Positions 25,558-35,174 of a DNA stretch of 64,000 nt are shown here, piece by piece; the stretch's first letter is position 1; each line of letters starts with the position of its first letter. Position numbers and translations under genes: made by a program. This DNA comes from Brachynemurus nebulosus (taxonomy: Eukaryota; Arthropoda; Insecta; Neuroptera; Myrmeleontidae), in the NCBI GenBank assembly GCA_035578155.1, contig JAPWDM010000001.1, positions 92,021,024 to 92,085,023 of the forward strand, written 5' to 3'. The notes under the pieces were generated by a model. The model was not told the origin of the DNA. It was given only the letters and a program-made list of their open reading frames with translations, and did not search any database.

Positions 25558-25992
25558 CTGGAAAGTTTTTAAAGTTTCGTTCAATAACTTTTCGTAAAAA
25601 TTAATTCGTAGATAGGTACATACTTAGGGAAATTTTTAACCGATAAAAACGAAACAGTAGTGGTGGAAATTTTAAATTATGAAAAGTTAAAGCGCGGAAG
25701 CATATTTTTGTTTTGGAAGGATCAAATTTATTAATATTTTTAAAAATTTTTAATAATGACAACTGTATGATATAACACTTTTTTTAAACAAATTATTGTA
25801 TAATTTATTTAAAGAAAACGATAAAAATTACAGAACAATGCATAACACAAGTGAGTAAAGCGGCGCCGCTCACGCGGGGCCATTTAATATACTAGGCAAA
25901 TTAGTTTGTGTCTCAAAATCCGTTTTTTAATTGTCCTAACCTTTATAATTTGACCCCTTTTAAAGTGTGATAATTAATAAAATAATAAAGGG
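25558..25992. other. No gene seen
   Basis: Sequence upstream of the minus-strand exons, presumably intron. It contains a small GC-rich patch (AAAGCGGCGCCGCTCACGCGG near 25,858) in otherwise AT-rich DNA. Confidence 0.35.
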
Positions 25993-26457
25993 TGTTGCTA
26001 GTCGTCCGATAAACGGACGAATAAAAAAAACTCGTTTTTATATAAAAAATCGAAATATATTGTCAAAACTAACTAAACTAACCTAACCAAAACCAACCTC
26101 ACCACCTAGTTTTTATATTAAAAATCGAAGTATATTGTCAAAACTAACTAAACTAACCTAACCAAAACCAACCTCACCACCTAGTTTTTATATCAAAAAT
26201 CGAAGTATATTGTCAAAACTAACTAAACTAACCTAACCAAATTTAAAATGTTATAAATTTAATTCCTTCTGTAATATTTTATAATCAAATATGTAATTAT
26301 TAATTACAAAATAGTAAGCATACCATTCCTAGAAGAATTAGATTTATCGGACGATTAATTTATTTTATTCATCCGATAGTCAGACGACTAGGTTATTTTA
26401 TTCGTCCAATAGTCGGACGACTAGGTTCTTTTTACTCGTCCGTTTATCGGACGACTA
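25993..26457. mobile_element. MITE with self-complementary ends and internal tandem repeats
   Basis: The ends are CTAGTCGTCCGATAAACGGA (25,994) and, inverted, TCCGTTTATCGGACGACTAG (near 26,438). Each end is itself palindromic (CGTCCG...CGGACG). Inside the right end the TAGTCGTC motif occurs two more times. The middle holds three near-identical units of about 84 bp (26,036-26,240). Confidence 0.75.
26036..26240 (+). repeat. Tandem repeat, about 84-bp unit, 2.5 copies
   Basis: Each unit contains TATTGTCAAAACTAACTAAA, CTAACCTAACCAAAACCAAC and CCTCACCACCTAGTTTTTAT. The CTAACCTAACC core resembles the insect telomere repeat (TTAGG)n but is too short to be telomeric. Confidence 0.8.
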
Positions 26458-26958
26458 GACACTTCGAATAATAAAACGCAATTATTTTTAATAAAAATAT
26501 GTGACCGCCCTTTAACTCTTTAAGTACAATAATTCTCACCCGCATTTGTTTCTTTTTTCCGGCAGACATCGAAATTACAGCATATGGACGAGTTCTACAT
26601 TTTACCCGAAATGTACATATAATGGAAATTTTTTTAATGTCCATAAGGGGGAATGAAAATTCATATTGCGCTTATATTATATTTCAACATTGATGAAAAT
26701 ACGATTGTGAATCAACAATTTTCATAGTTGATTTCATTCCAATCAAAGTTCGTCTAACCTAACTTTTACTTAATATATGCAATTGGTAATGGACAAATCT
26801 GGAATAATAGTGTAACGTGTATGGACTTTTTGTTATTACGCATATTGTAGTATTTATACAGGTTATAAATGGTTATATGTTGAACAAAAACACTAGATGG
26901 CATTTTTCGCTTTTCGGTATTTTTCGTTATTTTTCGTATTTTTCGTGTTTTAAAGAAT
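26458..26958. other. No gene seen
   Basis: AT-rich flank of the large transposon. The plus-strand frame beginning at 26,817 continues into the tandem subrepeats of the transposon arm and is not a gene. Confidence 0.4.
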
Positions 26959-26969
26959 ACAAGATAGTG

Positions 26970-28222
26970 ACGTGTGTGAAGTTAGCCCCGCACTTTTTGA
27001 AATTTATGTTTTTCTTAATTGTGCTACATTGTGCTACGTTTGTGCCAATTTGTGCCGCATACCACAACTCGAAATTACCAAGCACCTCGAAGAAAACGCC
27101 AAAAAACAAATTTTTTGCCAGCCCCGCACTTTTCAAATTTTCGATTTTTTTTAGTTGTGCTACTTTGTGCTACGTCTGTGCTGCGTTGTGCCGCAAACGG
27201 CAACTCAAAATAATCAAAGACTTTGAAAAAAAATCAAAAAACAAATTTTTAGCCAGCCCCGCACTTTTGGAAATTTGCAATTTTTTCAGTTGCATTGCAC
27301 TATACAAGGTTTGTGCCGCGTTGTGCCGTCGAAATAATTTTAAAATTGTATTCCATTTGCATAAAAAAAAATTTTTGTTTTCTTAAAAAACCGCCACAGA
27401 TTATTAAGAATTGGCCTGTGCTGTGCAATCTGTTAATCTGAGGAAATTTTGTCATTTGGGAAAATTATTGTGCTGGTCTAGCACAGTCCGGCACAATAAA
27501 AAAAAGATTCGAAAACCCCAAAATTTTAATTTCCCCCCACTCCTAATCCATCAATTTTTAATGAATTTGAAAGTAGATGTTAATTTTTATGGATGAACTT
27601 TATAGAGCTTAAGCAGCATAACTCAGCACAACTTACAGAATTCCGTTATCGACCGCTGTTCAGAAGTTACACGGATTTAAAATTTTTTTATTCATAAAAA
27701 ACCCTTACAAATTTTTTTATATTTTGGCCTGTGCTGTACTATCTATTAATCTGAGGAAATTTTGTCCTTTGGCAAGATTATTATGTTCGTCTAGCACAAT
27801 CCGGCACAATCAAAAAAGATTCGAAAATAGCAAAATTTTAATTTCCCCCCACTCTTAATCCATCAATTTTTAATGAATTTGAAAGTAGATGTTAATTTTT
27901 ATGGATGAACTTTATAGAGCTTAAGCAGCATAACTCAGCACAACTTACAGAATTCCGTTATCGACCGCTGTTCAGAAGTTACACGGATTTAAAATTATTT
28001 TATAAAAAAAAAACCGTTACTGACTTATATAAAGCTGGCTACACACGTAACTGCAAGCTTGACAAGCATGCATGATCAAGCTTTTTGTACAAGCATGCAC
28101 AAATTCCCTTCGCCACCACACGGTTCGAGCATGCTTGTACAAACGCCCGTTTGTTCTTAAAAAACGTCGAGTTCGGAAAACGATGCGCTCGCTTTAGCTG
28201 CTTTTGTTCTTATTTATATATA

Positions 28223-28257
<35 letters not shown>

Positions 28258-28310
28258 GAAATAAGTAATTAAATTGGCCGAAGAGCTTCTTGGGGTATCT
28301 TGATCGTCCA
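26970..28310 (+). repeat. Left inverted arm of the Foldback-type element
   Basis: Three units of 135-136 bp start GCCCCGCACTTTT at 26,985, 27,121 and 27,256. Each has runs of TTGTGCTAC / TTGTGCCGC. Two units of about 315 bp follow (27,400-27,690 and 27,720-28,010), each with GGCCTGTGCTGT, TCCGGCACAAT and TTACAGAATTCCGTTATCGA. The last 290 bp belong to a nested MADF-bearing element. Because the 135-bp unit is divisible by three, it creates long repeated plus-strand frames rich in Cys/Phe; these are artefacts. Confidence 0.88.
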
Positions 28311-28888
28311 AAAAATGAAACAAATGGTAATACCATTAATTTCATTTGTTCCAACGCCAGAACGGCGTGAGTCTTCAACTTTTTTCCTCTCTCTTCTGTA
28401 GTTTGTTCTAAAGGAGTTTATTTTTTTATAACGGTTTCCTTGTCGGCGTTTACATCAACTAATTTATATTGTTGCAGTAATGTATCGTACGCTGCATCTA
28501 TCTCTATTGTGGTACTCCTTCAATTTGATACGCCAAAGATATTCCTCAATTTGAATAAAGTCTACAAGTAATCCGCGGTTTAATTTTTTTAAGTTTCTAG
28601 ACATGATGTTTTAACAATCAGATTGACATCAACATAGGACGATGAAACAAACAGATATCATATAAGATTGATTTTGGCTTGTAAAATCTTGCACATTGGT
28701 ACACGCAATCTGCTTTGCTTGCCAATTTAACGTGTCCAAGCATGCATAATTGAAATTCAATTAATCTTCAAGCCGCTTGTACAATCAAAATGATTGTACA
28801 AAGTTATCATATAAACGCTCAAGTATGCTTGTACAAGAAGCTTGATTATGCATGCTTGTCAAGCTTGCAGTTACGTGTATATCTGCCT
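28033..28888. mobile_element. Nested inverted-repeat element carrying a MADF-domain fragment
   Basis: The left end (ACACGTAACTGCAAGCTTGA, near 28,043) and right end (its complement near 28,858) pair through GCATGCATGATCAAGCTT and TTGTACAAGCATGC. In the right arm of the large element only one end and the MADF C-terminal part are present. MADF/Myb-like second proteins are typical of PIF/Harbinger transposons, so a Harbinger-derived origin is plausible; no transposase is present. Confidence 0.7.
28262..28604 (-). pseudogene. MADF-domain protein fragment
   Basis: From the ATG at 28,604 it reads MSRNLKKLNRGLLVDFIQIE, EEYLWRIKLKEYHNRD, then a frame slip, DAAYDTLLQQYKLVDVNADK, INSFRTNYRRERKKVEDSRR, SGVGTNEI, a second slip, and FHFLDDQDTPRSSSANLI. 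The order Leu/Trp (ELWxxxxxxYxNRD), helix 2 with Arg-rich FRTNYRRE, and the C-terminal FLxDQDTPR is the MADF (Myb/SANT-like DNA-binding) domain. At least two indels break it, so it makes no full protein. A shorter inverted copy (FLDDQDTPRSSSANLI) is at 36,565-36,615. Confidence 0.75.
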
Positions 28889-30264
28889 TAAGATTATAAT
28901 ATAACTTTAATTAGTGAAAAAAAAGTTATATATACAGGGTACAAAGTAAACAACTCTGGAGCATTTCAGATTTAAATCGGGGCAGATGTTAAAAATCACA
29001 CTGATTCCACGATTTTTTCAAATGTTTCTGAATGCGAATATGACTAAATTATGCCTTGATTAAATTTTAAAATGAAAAATTTCTGAACAATCTTTAAAAA
29101 ATTAAATACTATATTTATATACTTGGTAAAACGTTTATTTTTATTGTTAGATTGTATTAGAGTTCACATATATTAGGGTTCCTTAGTGACTAGAGCTTTC
29201 CATATTGCACGGGCCGGACGTGACGTATCCTGGCATAAATAATACTTTATCTTGACACTAGAGTCGCTAGTCATTACAATTTATAACAAATATAAATAAT
29301 TATTCAAAAAATAAAAAATAAAAGGATTACAGGAAATTTAAGTAAAATATAAACAAACCGACCTGCCCAGGTCACATATTTATAACATTTATGAGTAATT
29401 AATGAAAAGAAACGAAGTTTGTCTATTTCCGTTGTTTCTTTTCAAGTATGCTTTCATGCAGAGTTACGTCAGCAAATAATGTTGGGTTTAGTTATGTTTA
29501 AATTTTATTTAAAATTTCATCTTTTACAATTTATTTATTTATATTTTTTTTTTTTTATTAAAATTGAAATGTTTTGTATTATCACAATTTAAATTTCCAT
29601 ATACTTACTACTAGAATGTAAAAAAAAAAAAAAATATTTAATATTTATTTGAGTTATATGCATATTCTCAATTCTTGAAATAAATTTTTATTCCCTATTT
29701 TATTTTTTACGAACTCTGATTTAATGCATGTGAAAATTTTTTACACAATTGTTACTTTATACTTATATTATTACTAAATATTGAAAGTATGTGTGACTCT
29801 TATAAAAGAATACTGCCCGTAATTTTTTCAAATGTTTTGCTTTTCAGGTTTATTTTTTGCATTTTTTAACTTTTAAAGTTACCTATGAAAATTACTCGAA
29901 ATAATTATAATTGAGTGCTTTCAGTAAGTGCTAGTGCCTGCAATTTTTCAGATTTTTTTTTATCAATATTCAAAAATTTCAGGTGGACAAAAATTGTCGG
30001 CGAAAACGACCACTTTGAAGAAGTTAAATATTTTGCAAACGAGACTTTAAAATTACTTCGGGAAAGTACCTCAAGATACTAAAAAAATTATTTTGCCTCA
30101 TATTAATTGAGACTTGCATCTATAGCACGTACTTGCAAAATTCTATTTTGGTAGGCCGAAATATGTGGCAATTATGGGGGTATGTGACAGACGGACGGAC
30201 AGACATGACCGATTCATAAGGTTTCAAAAAATTTTCCTCGGAACCCTAAAAAAGTGCAAATTAT
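28889..30264. other. No gene seen; repeat fragments only
   Basis: AT-rich DNA inside the large element. A segment at 30,150-30,250 with GACAGACGGACGGACAGAC and GGAACCCTAAAA is a common insect retroelement-tail motif. TATACAGGGTACAAAGTAAAC near 28,931 resembles ends of other small elements. Confidence 0.4.
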
Positions 30265-30867
30265 TTAGACTGAATTCTTTTCACTTGTAAGGTAAATAAT
30301 TAAATGTGGTTTTATTTTGCAATGCTTTGGTTTGATTTTAGTATTTTTAATTAAATCATTAAACTCTAGCCATTGAGATCTTTGATACGAATACCCTACG
30401 TAGTGCCCATTTTCAGAATCACCATATCGTGCTACTATGCCCGCTAAAAGAAATAAATTAGCACCAACTTGAATCTCGGGCGAAAATTCTTCAAGAGAAT
30501 GTTCTTTTTGTAGATCATCTATTCCATCGCATTCGATAAATATTTGTTTTTCATATTTTATATTTCTGTTCATAAGCTGGTTACAGCAGGTGGATCTGTT
30601 AGTTGGCATACCTTCTGATATAGCAGCAGCTAGCTCACAATACCCATACTTAACAATAATATCAACATTAAGGGGAACTAATACAGATTGGCGCATGATG
30701 ATTGTAGAACATACGATACAACTTTTTATTTCTGTGTAACTAGGATTTTGTTTGAAAATATATTGTACAACATTACCTATGCTTGAGAAACAATCGACAG
30801 TTATATTATTTCCATGGAAGAAGGAGAGGTATATAATATTGTAAAGGAAGGAGCATTTCCCAAAATA
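30265..30867 (-). CDS. C19 (USP-like) deubiquitinase, zinc-finger and His-box exon of the transposon
   Basis: The minus frame is open from 30,900 to the stop at 30,265; a plausible acceptor TTGATCAG lies just before 30,867. It reads YFGKCSFLYNIIYLSFFHGN, a C-x2-C pair (SCIVCS), then PLNVDIIVKYGYCELAAAI, a second Cys cluster (TCCNQ), and LFLLAGIVARYGDSENGHYV followed by GYSYQRSQWLEFNDL. GHYVGY (His codon 30,403-30,405) and the Asn/Asp of EFNDL are the catalytic His and acid of ubiquitin-specific proteases, and the Cys pairs resemble their zinc finger. The matching Cys box is at the C-terminus of the transposase frame, 1.1 kb upstream. Together they would make one fused protein that removes ubiquitin or a related modifier. 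The simplest splice (donor ACTG^GTAATT near 31,999) is one base out of phase with this acceptor, so another exon, another site, or decay must be assumed. Confidence 0.7.
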   Translation of the reverse strand, partial: YFGKCSFLYNIIYLSFFHGNNITVDCFSSIGNVVQYIFKQNPSYTEIKSCIVCSTIIMRQSVLVPLNVDIIVKYGYCELAAAISEGMPTNRSTCCNQLMNRNIKYEKQIFIECDGIDDLQKEHSLEEFSPEIQVGANLFLLAGIVARYGDSENGHYVGYSYQRSQWLEFNDLIKNTKIKPKHCKIKPHLIIYLTSEKNSV

Positions 30868-30900
30868 CTGATCAACATAATTGAATATTAAACGTGCGTA

Positions 30901-31960
30901 TTATGAATGACGTCATTTTGTAAATATACAGTAACGGTTTTAATTTAATTAAAACATTGCCATTGCTTTTAAAACAATACATTTAGTATATTTTTCTTAT
31001 AGTTGTGATTTCTATATAAAAACATAAACAATTAATTAATTATTTTTAATATCTGTTCTATTTAATTCAATAATCAACTCCTTAAGAATGCTGTTCGACT
31101 ATTTTATCAGTTAATTTTTCGAATTCTTAATTGTCTACTAAATTATTGTATTTTTTAACGGTGCTTAAAGAATATTATAAATTACCATAAACTGAAAACA
31201 AAAATTGCTCAAATTAATCGATTATTTACAATTTATAACAATTTTTGTAAAAAGATTACGTTTTGGTTTATAATTTTCCATCACTAATAAGACATATCTT
31301 TTTGATAAAAGTAGACACAAACATAAATAAAACTATACAGTTATTAAATTATCATTTTATTAATAAATAAATAAATACAAACAAAATACATAATCTTGAA
31401 GTTAAATTTTTATATGCTCATTAATTTTACATATAAGACGCTACTGAAATGAAGGGTCAATCTAACCTATATTTTAATTTTTACATAATTTTATTTTTTA
31501 CAATATTTTTAAAATTTTTGTCGTCATTATCACATATTTTAACTAAAAAACGAATTCCTTATTTACGTAGAATGATTCCTTTTTCGATATTTCCTTTACT
31601 TTGTGTAATGTCAAAATTGGTATTTTTCCGCTTATTATAAACCTGTTTTGTTAAATGAAAAATGTAGAAAAATTAACAAATTTTCCCTAGAAATGGTTGC
31701 ATTTATTGATCAATACAATATTTACTTACCCAAATATTATATTTACGGTGTATTACGTTTACTAATTTTATTTTAAATTTAATTTTTTGTAGGACTGGAT
31801 GTTTAGTGCTTATTTGCACGTGTTATAGTGTATATTTACTCTTTTGTTTTTTATTTTTTGTGGTTCATTCAAAAGAATCTACGTATTCATTCTAACATAT
31901 CATATTAAACTATATCTTGTCCCTCTCTTAAGAAATAGTCTCCATCCATATTCTTCTATA
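30901..31960 (-). other. Putative intron between transposase and protease exons
   Basis: Very AT-rich, with no coding signal on the minus strand. Position and composition fit an intron, but its ends are not resolved by phase. Confidence 0.45.
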
Positions 31961-34582
31961 TCAATGATTATTTCTGTCTATGTGTGTTTTAAAATTACCA
32001 GTGTTCATTAATAGTTCCGCCCTTAGTTTATAAGTATGTTGATTGCAACCACTTTTTAAAAAATATTTCACAAATTTCATAATGTTAGTGTCAGATGTTT
32101 CAATACTATTCTTATAATATTCGTTAATGCATGCACCTGCAATTATAGACACGATACTGTCAAATCCACATGTATTGACAACAACAACTCTTTTTTGATT
32201 GATAGTTAAAAAGGGACACAGGCTACCATTTTGTAGATTTGCGACTCCTATGCGTGTTCCCGTAAGATTTATATCCCAGTCCGGACAATTGTCCAAATAT
32301 GTTTTTCTTCTTTTCGTTGATGTTGCATTTTTGTTTCTCCAGTTATGTTCTAAATTTAATTCATTTATTTCATCTGATACAATGCTACTTACTTCAGAAG
32401 GAGATCCTATTCTAGTATTTGTCGGAGAATTAGAAGGATCGGTTCTAATGTTTTTTGACTGGTTAACCATAACTTCTTCTTTAAGTGGAACATTGGGCTT
32501 ATAATTACTCATCGAGCTACTTATCACTTCACTTTTTGGAAATGGTTCATTGTTCTTGGCAGAAAGCGGGGATTTATGTGATGACATGGCTAACAGTGAT
32601 CTACCTGCGAAAGAGTTTAAGTGAATTGTTACAAATTTGTCTACTCTCATCGGAGGTTTTTGATTCTGTAACAATATATGCTTAACATCTTTCATTTCAG
32701 ATTCTACAGATGATGAGCTGGCATTTATTTCTCCATAACCAAATATTGGAATCATTACGCCCGAATATAATGGAAAATATGGAAGAAATGTTTTTAACTT
32801 TTGACTTAATTGTGGAATGTAATACGGGTTTATCAGGTCACATTTTATTTTTGTTTCTGCTAGCGTTCTCCCACAGTCTTCGATGAGATTATTAGACCAT
32901 AATGCAATATTGCAATTTGTTATTTCTACATCGAAATCTTCATCCTGACTATTTTCGTTATCCCTTTCAAACAGTGATTCCTCTTTAAGACCTTTTATGC
33001 AGTTCGTTATAAATAGACGAGCGGATTCCGATGGTAAATCATTTCCATCACCGTCTTTTCCAATTTCTTCACTGAGGGATAATAAAACAATACTTCTGGC
33101 CAGTTTAACGAAATCAGAAAAATTCGTCTGCTTTGTTAATAAAGCCATAGCACGTATGTAAAATTTTTTTACTTTTGGATTTAATTGTGAAAATAATTTC
33201 CATTTTGTCACCATATTCATATAGTGGCAAATATCAAGTCTTATAAAGCACTTAGGTGGTTCGACATAGTGTACGGATAAAATTAAATCAAAACAGACTG
33301 ATAAATAGTGCTTTAAATTTGAATATTGTCCAAAAGCTTTTGCAATAGCATTAAGTAATGCCATATCAAAGTCGCATACAACTGATCGGGGAATTGGGAA
33401 ATTTTTCTTACGTGTCGATCCAATACGTAAAAATTCACTTAGCCAGTATTGAATTGCGTTGACATTTTGCACAGCGCTCAACATTTGAAGCACTGGCATT
33501 TTGTAGCTAGGCGTGTTCGTAACAGCTTGATATAAATATATATGCGGCGATAATTCTCCATTAGGTAATTTAAATTTTTTTATTAACGAACCAGTTGCGT
33601 CAATACAGATAGTATCGTGGTACTGGAGATAAACAGCCATTTGTTCAGGTGTCCAATAGTGAACAAAGAAAGGGTCAAAACCTATAGAATGAATAGATCC
33701 TGCGTGATTTGTATACTTCATATTTTGAAGGTTACTATACGCACAGGATCCTCTGATTTGTAAATTAATATCTCGCCGTTCTTGTTTTGCCTTTCTCAGT
33801 GTACTAGCCTTGTATAAATGTGGTGGTTCCGAATCGTACATTTTCATTAGTTTTGTAGCATGTTGTCTTCGCCAAGTTGTTGCCGATAACGAACCCATTG
33901 CGAGACATTCTGATATCTCTACCCTTTTATGTCCACTCAGGGGACGTTTGCTTATATGTTCTATGTCTCCGTTAAAATTTGTTACCTGACATTCCATTTG
34001 AATATTAATATTTTTTATAGGTTTATTGATAATTTTTCCGACAAAATCTGATTGGCAGTCTGGACATTTTCCGTTAATAGTAGCATAAATGCCAGTTTCC
34101 GAGATTTTGCAACGTTTAAACCGAAATGCGCAAGGCAACTTTGTAGTTTCATATATTAGTTCAAAAATTATGTTCGTCCATCTGCGGCGTTGTAATGTGC
34201 TATAACTTCTTTGTACCTTACTATTAGATTTATAAATTACTGATTCGCAGTCTATATCATGCCATGTTTTTACAGGTATATTAAGATAAAAGTCTATACT
34301 TTTTTCCGCTGTTGACAAATCAAACGATTCATCAGTAGTAATATCAAATTTAGTATTATTAGGTTTTTTTAAGTTATGATAGTTTAGAACTTTATCATAT
34401 AGACCATGTCGATTTTGCAGCAAAATGGTATAAATGTATTTCGGCGATATCTTATTCTCCAATAAAGAGCTTATTTCTTTATATATAACAGATTTTGGAT
34501 TAACCACTTTTTCATTTTCATCCAAAACACACCTATACTTTGCACATAACAATATTTTTTCTAATGTGTCCATTGGCGCCAT
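31961..34582 (-). CDS. NOF/MULE-type transposase fused to a USP-like Cys box
   Basis: An intact frame of 873 codons from the ATG at 34,582. Residues 1-65 are a helical N-terminus (LENKISPKYIYTILLQNRHG). Residues 151-176 hold Cys pairs including CPDC, probably zinc-binding. The MULE DDE core follows: CIDATG (Asp328), SVVCDFD (Asp404/406), then IRLDICHYMN with the Mutator-type C/D..H motif (450-453), and SSSVESEM with Glu627 or Glu629 as third acid, followed by MRVDKFVTIHLNSFAG. Residues 660-770 are a polar Ser-rich linker. Residues 773-850 (TGTRIGVANLQNGSLCPFL, VVVVNTCGFDSIVSIIAG) match the N-terminal Cys box of C19 ubiquitin proteases, with Cys805 as nucleophile. The stop follows soon after a good splice donor, so the protein probably continues in the exon at 30,867. 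The DDE triad and Cys box are all intact. The transposase would cut and rejoin the element ends in the nucleus. Confidence 0.87.
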   Translation of the reverse strand: MAPMDTLEKILLCAKYRCVLDENEKVVNPKSVIYKEISSLLENKISPKYIYTILLQNRHGLYDKVLNYHNLKKPNNTKFDITTDESFDLSTAEKSIDFYLNIPVKTWHDIDCESVIYKSNSKVQRSYSTLQRRRWTNIIFELIYETTKLPCAFRFKRCKISETGIYATINGKCPDCQSDFVGKIINKPIKNINIQMECQVTNFNGDIEHISKRPLSGHKRVEISECLAMGSLSATTWRRQHATKLMKMYDSEPPHLYKASTLRKAKQERRDINLQIRGSCAYSNLQNMKYTNHAGSIHSIGFDPFFVHYWTPEQMAVYLQYHDTICIDATGSLIKKFKLPNGELSPHIYLYQAVTNTPSYKMPVLQMLSAVQNVNAIQYWLSEFLRIGSTRKKNFPIPRSVVCDFDMALLNAIAKAFGQYSNLKHYLSVCFDLILSVHYVEPPKCFIRLDICHYMNMVTKWKLFSQLNPKVKKFYIRAMALLTKQTNFSDFVKLARSIVLLSLSEEIGKDGDGNDLPSESARLFITNCIKGLKEESLFERDNENSQDEDFDVEITNCNIALWSNNLIEDCGRTLAETKIKCDLINPYYIPQLSQKLKTFLPYFPLYSGVMIPIFGYGEINASSSSVESEMKDVKHILLQNQKPPMRVDKFVTIHLNSFAGRSLLAMSSHKSPLSAKNNEPFPKSEVISSSMSNYKPNVPLKEEVMVNQSKNIRTDPSNSPTNTRIGSPSEVSSIVSDEINELNLEHNWRNKNATSTKRRKTYLDNCPDWDINLTGTRIGVANLQNGSLCPFLTINQKRVVVVNTCGFDSIVSIIAGACINEYYKNSIETSDTNIMKFVKYFLKSGCNQHTYKLRAELLMNTGNFKTHIDRNNH

Positions 34583-35174
34583 GCTTAATGGCGTATTTCC
34601 TAAAATAAATGATCCGGGTGTAGATAACTAACTATATTTTTTTTTAATTTTAAAACTTATAGAAATCTTACCAACTGAATGAGGTACGAAAAAATGAAGA
34701 ATTCACTTTGAATTTTCCACAAACTTCCCTCTTTGTAAAGTATTTCGAACAGTAAATATGTATTAACACTGATATTAATGTTTACAAACTGCACTAACAT
34801 ACCGCAAAATAAAGTTTTAATAGCAACTAAATAAAGTTTTAATAGCAACAATTAATTCTTGAAAAATATGTTAACAGTTTTAAAATAAATGCCTAGTTTT
34901 GGTTCTGTTTAGAAAGATAACAAACAATTCAAAAAATTCTTAAAACTAATTGTATTTTCCAAATAATTTTAAACTGTAAATAAAGCCTCGGTACGACCCA
35001 AACGTATGTTCGAACCATTTTTTGCCTTAGTTACAAAACTAAAAGTAATTAATTATATTATGTTACTTAACATAAGAATAAAACGTAACAAATTAACCAA
35101 AAGACCTACAAATTTTTTTTGTACAAAACCAATATCTACTTGATTTTGAAATAATTATTTGCATAGCTTTAAGC
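34583..35174. other. Spacer between the two divergent transposase copies
   Basis: AT-rich and non-coding. Homology between the two copies begins abruptly at TAAGCATGG, a few bases before each start codon, so the spacer itself is not an inverted repeat. Promoter activity in either direction is possible but not visible. Confidence 0.4.

Noticed and set aside
26036..26240. Telomere array
   Set aside because: Only CTAACCTAACC doublets within 84-bp units inside a MITE; no (TTAGG)n run.
26817..27386. 189-codon plus-strand frame with repeated Cys/Phe blocks, mirrored on the minus strand at 37,542-37,997
   Set aside because: It is produced by the 135-bp tandem subrepeats of the transposon arms, whose length is divisible by three. 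It starts outside the element and crosses its boundary.
32199..32685. Plus-strand frames inside the transposase gene
   Set aside because: Antisense shadows of the intact 873-codon minus-strand gene.
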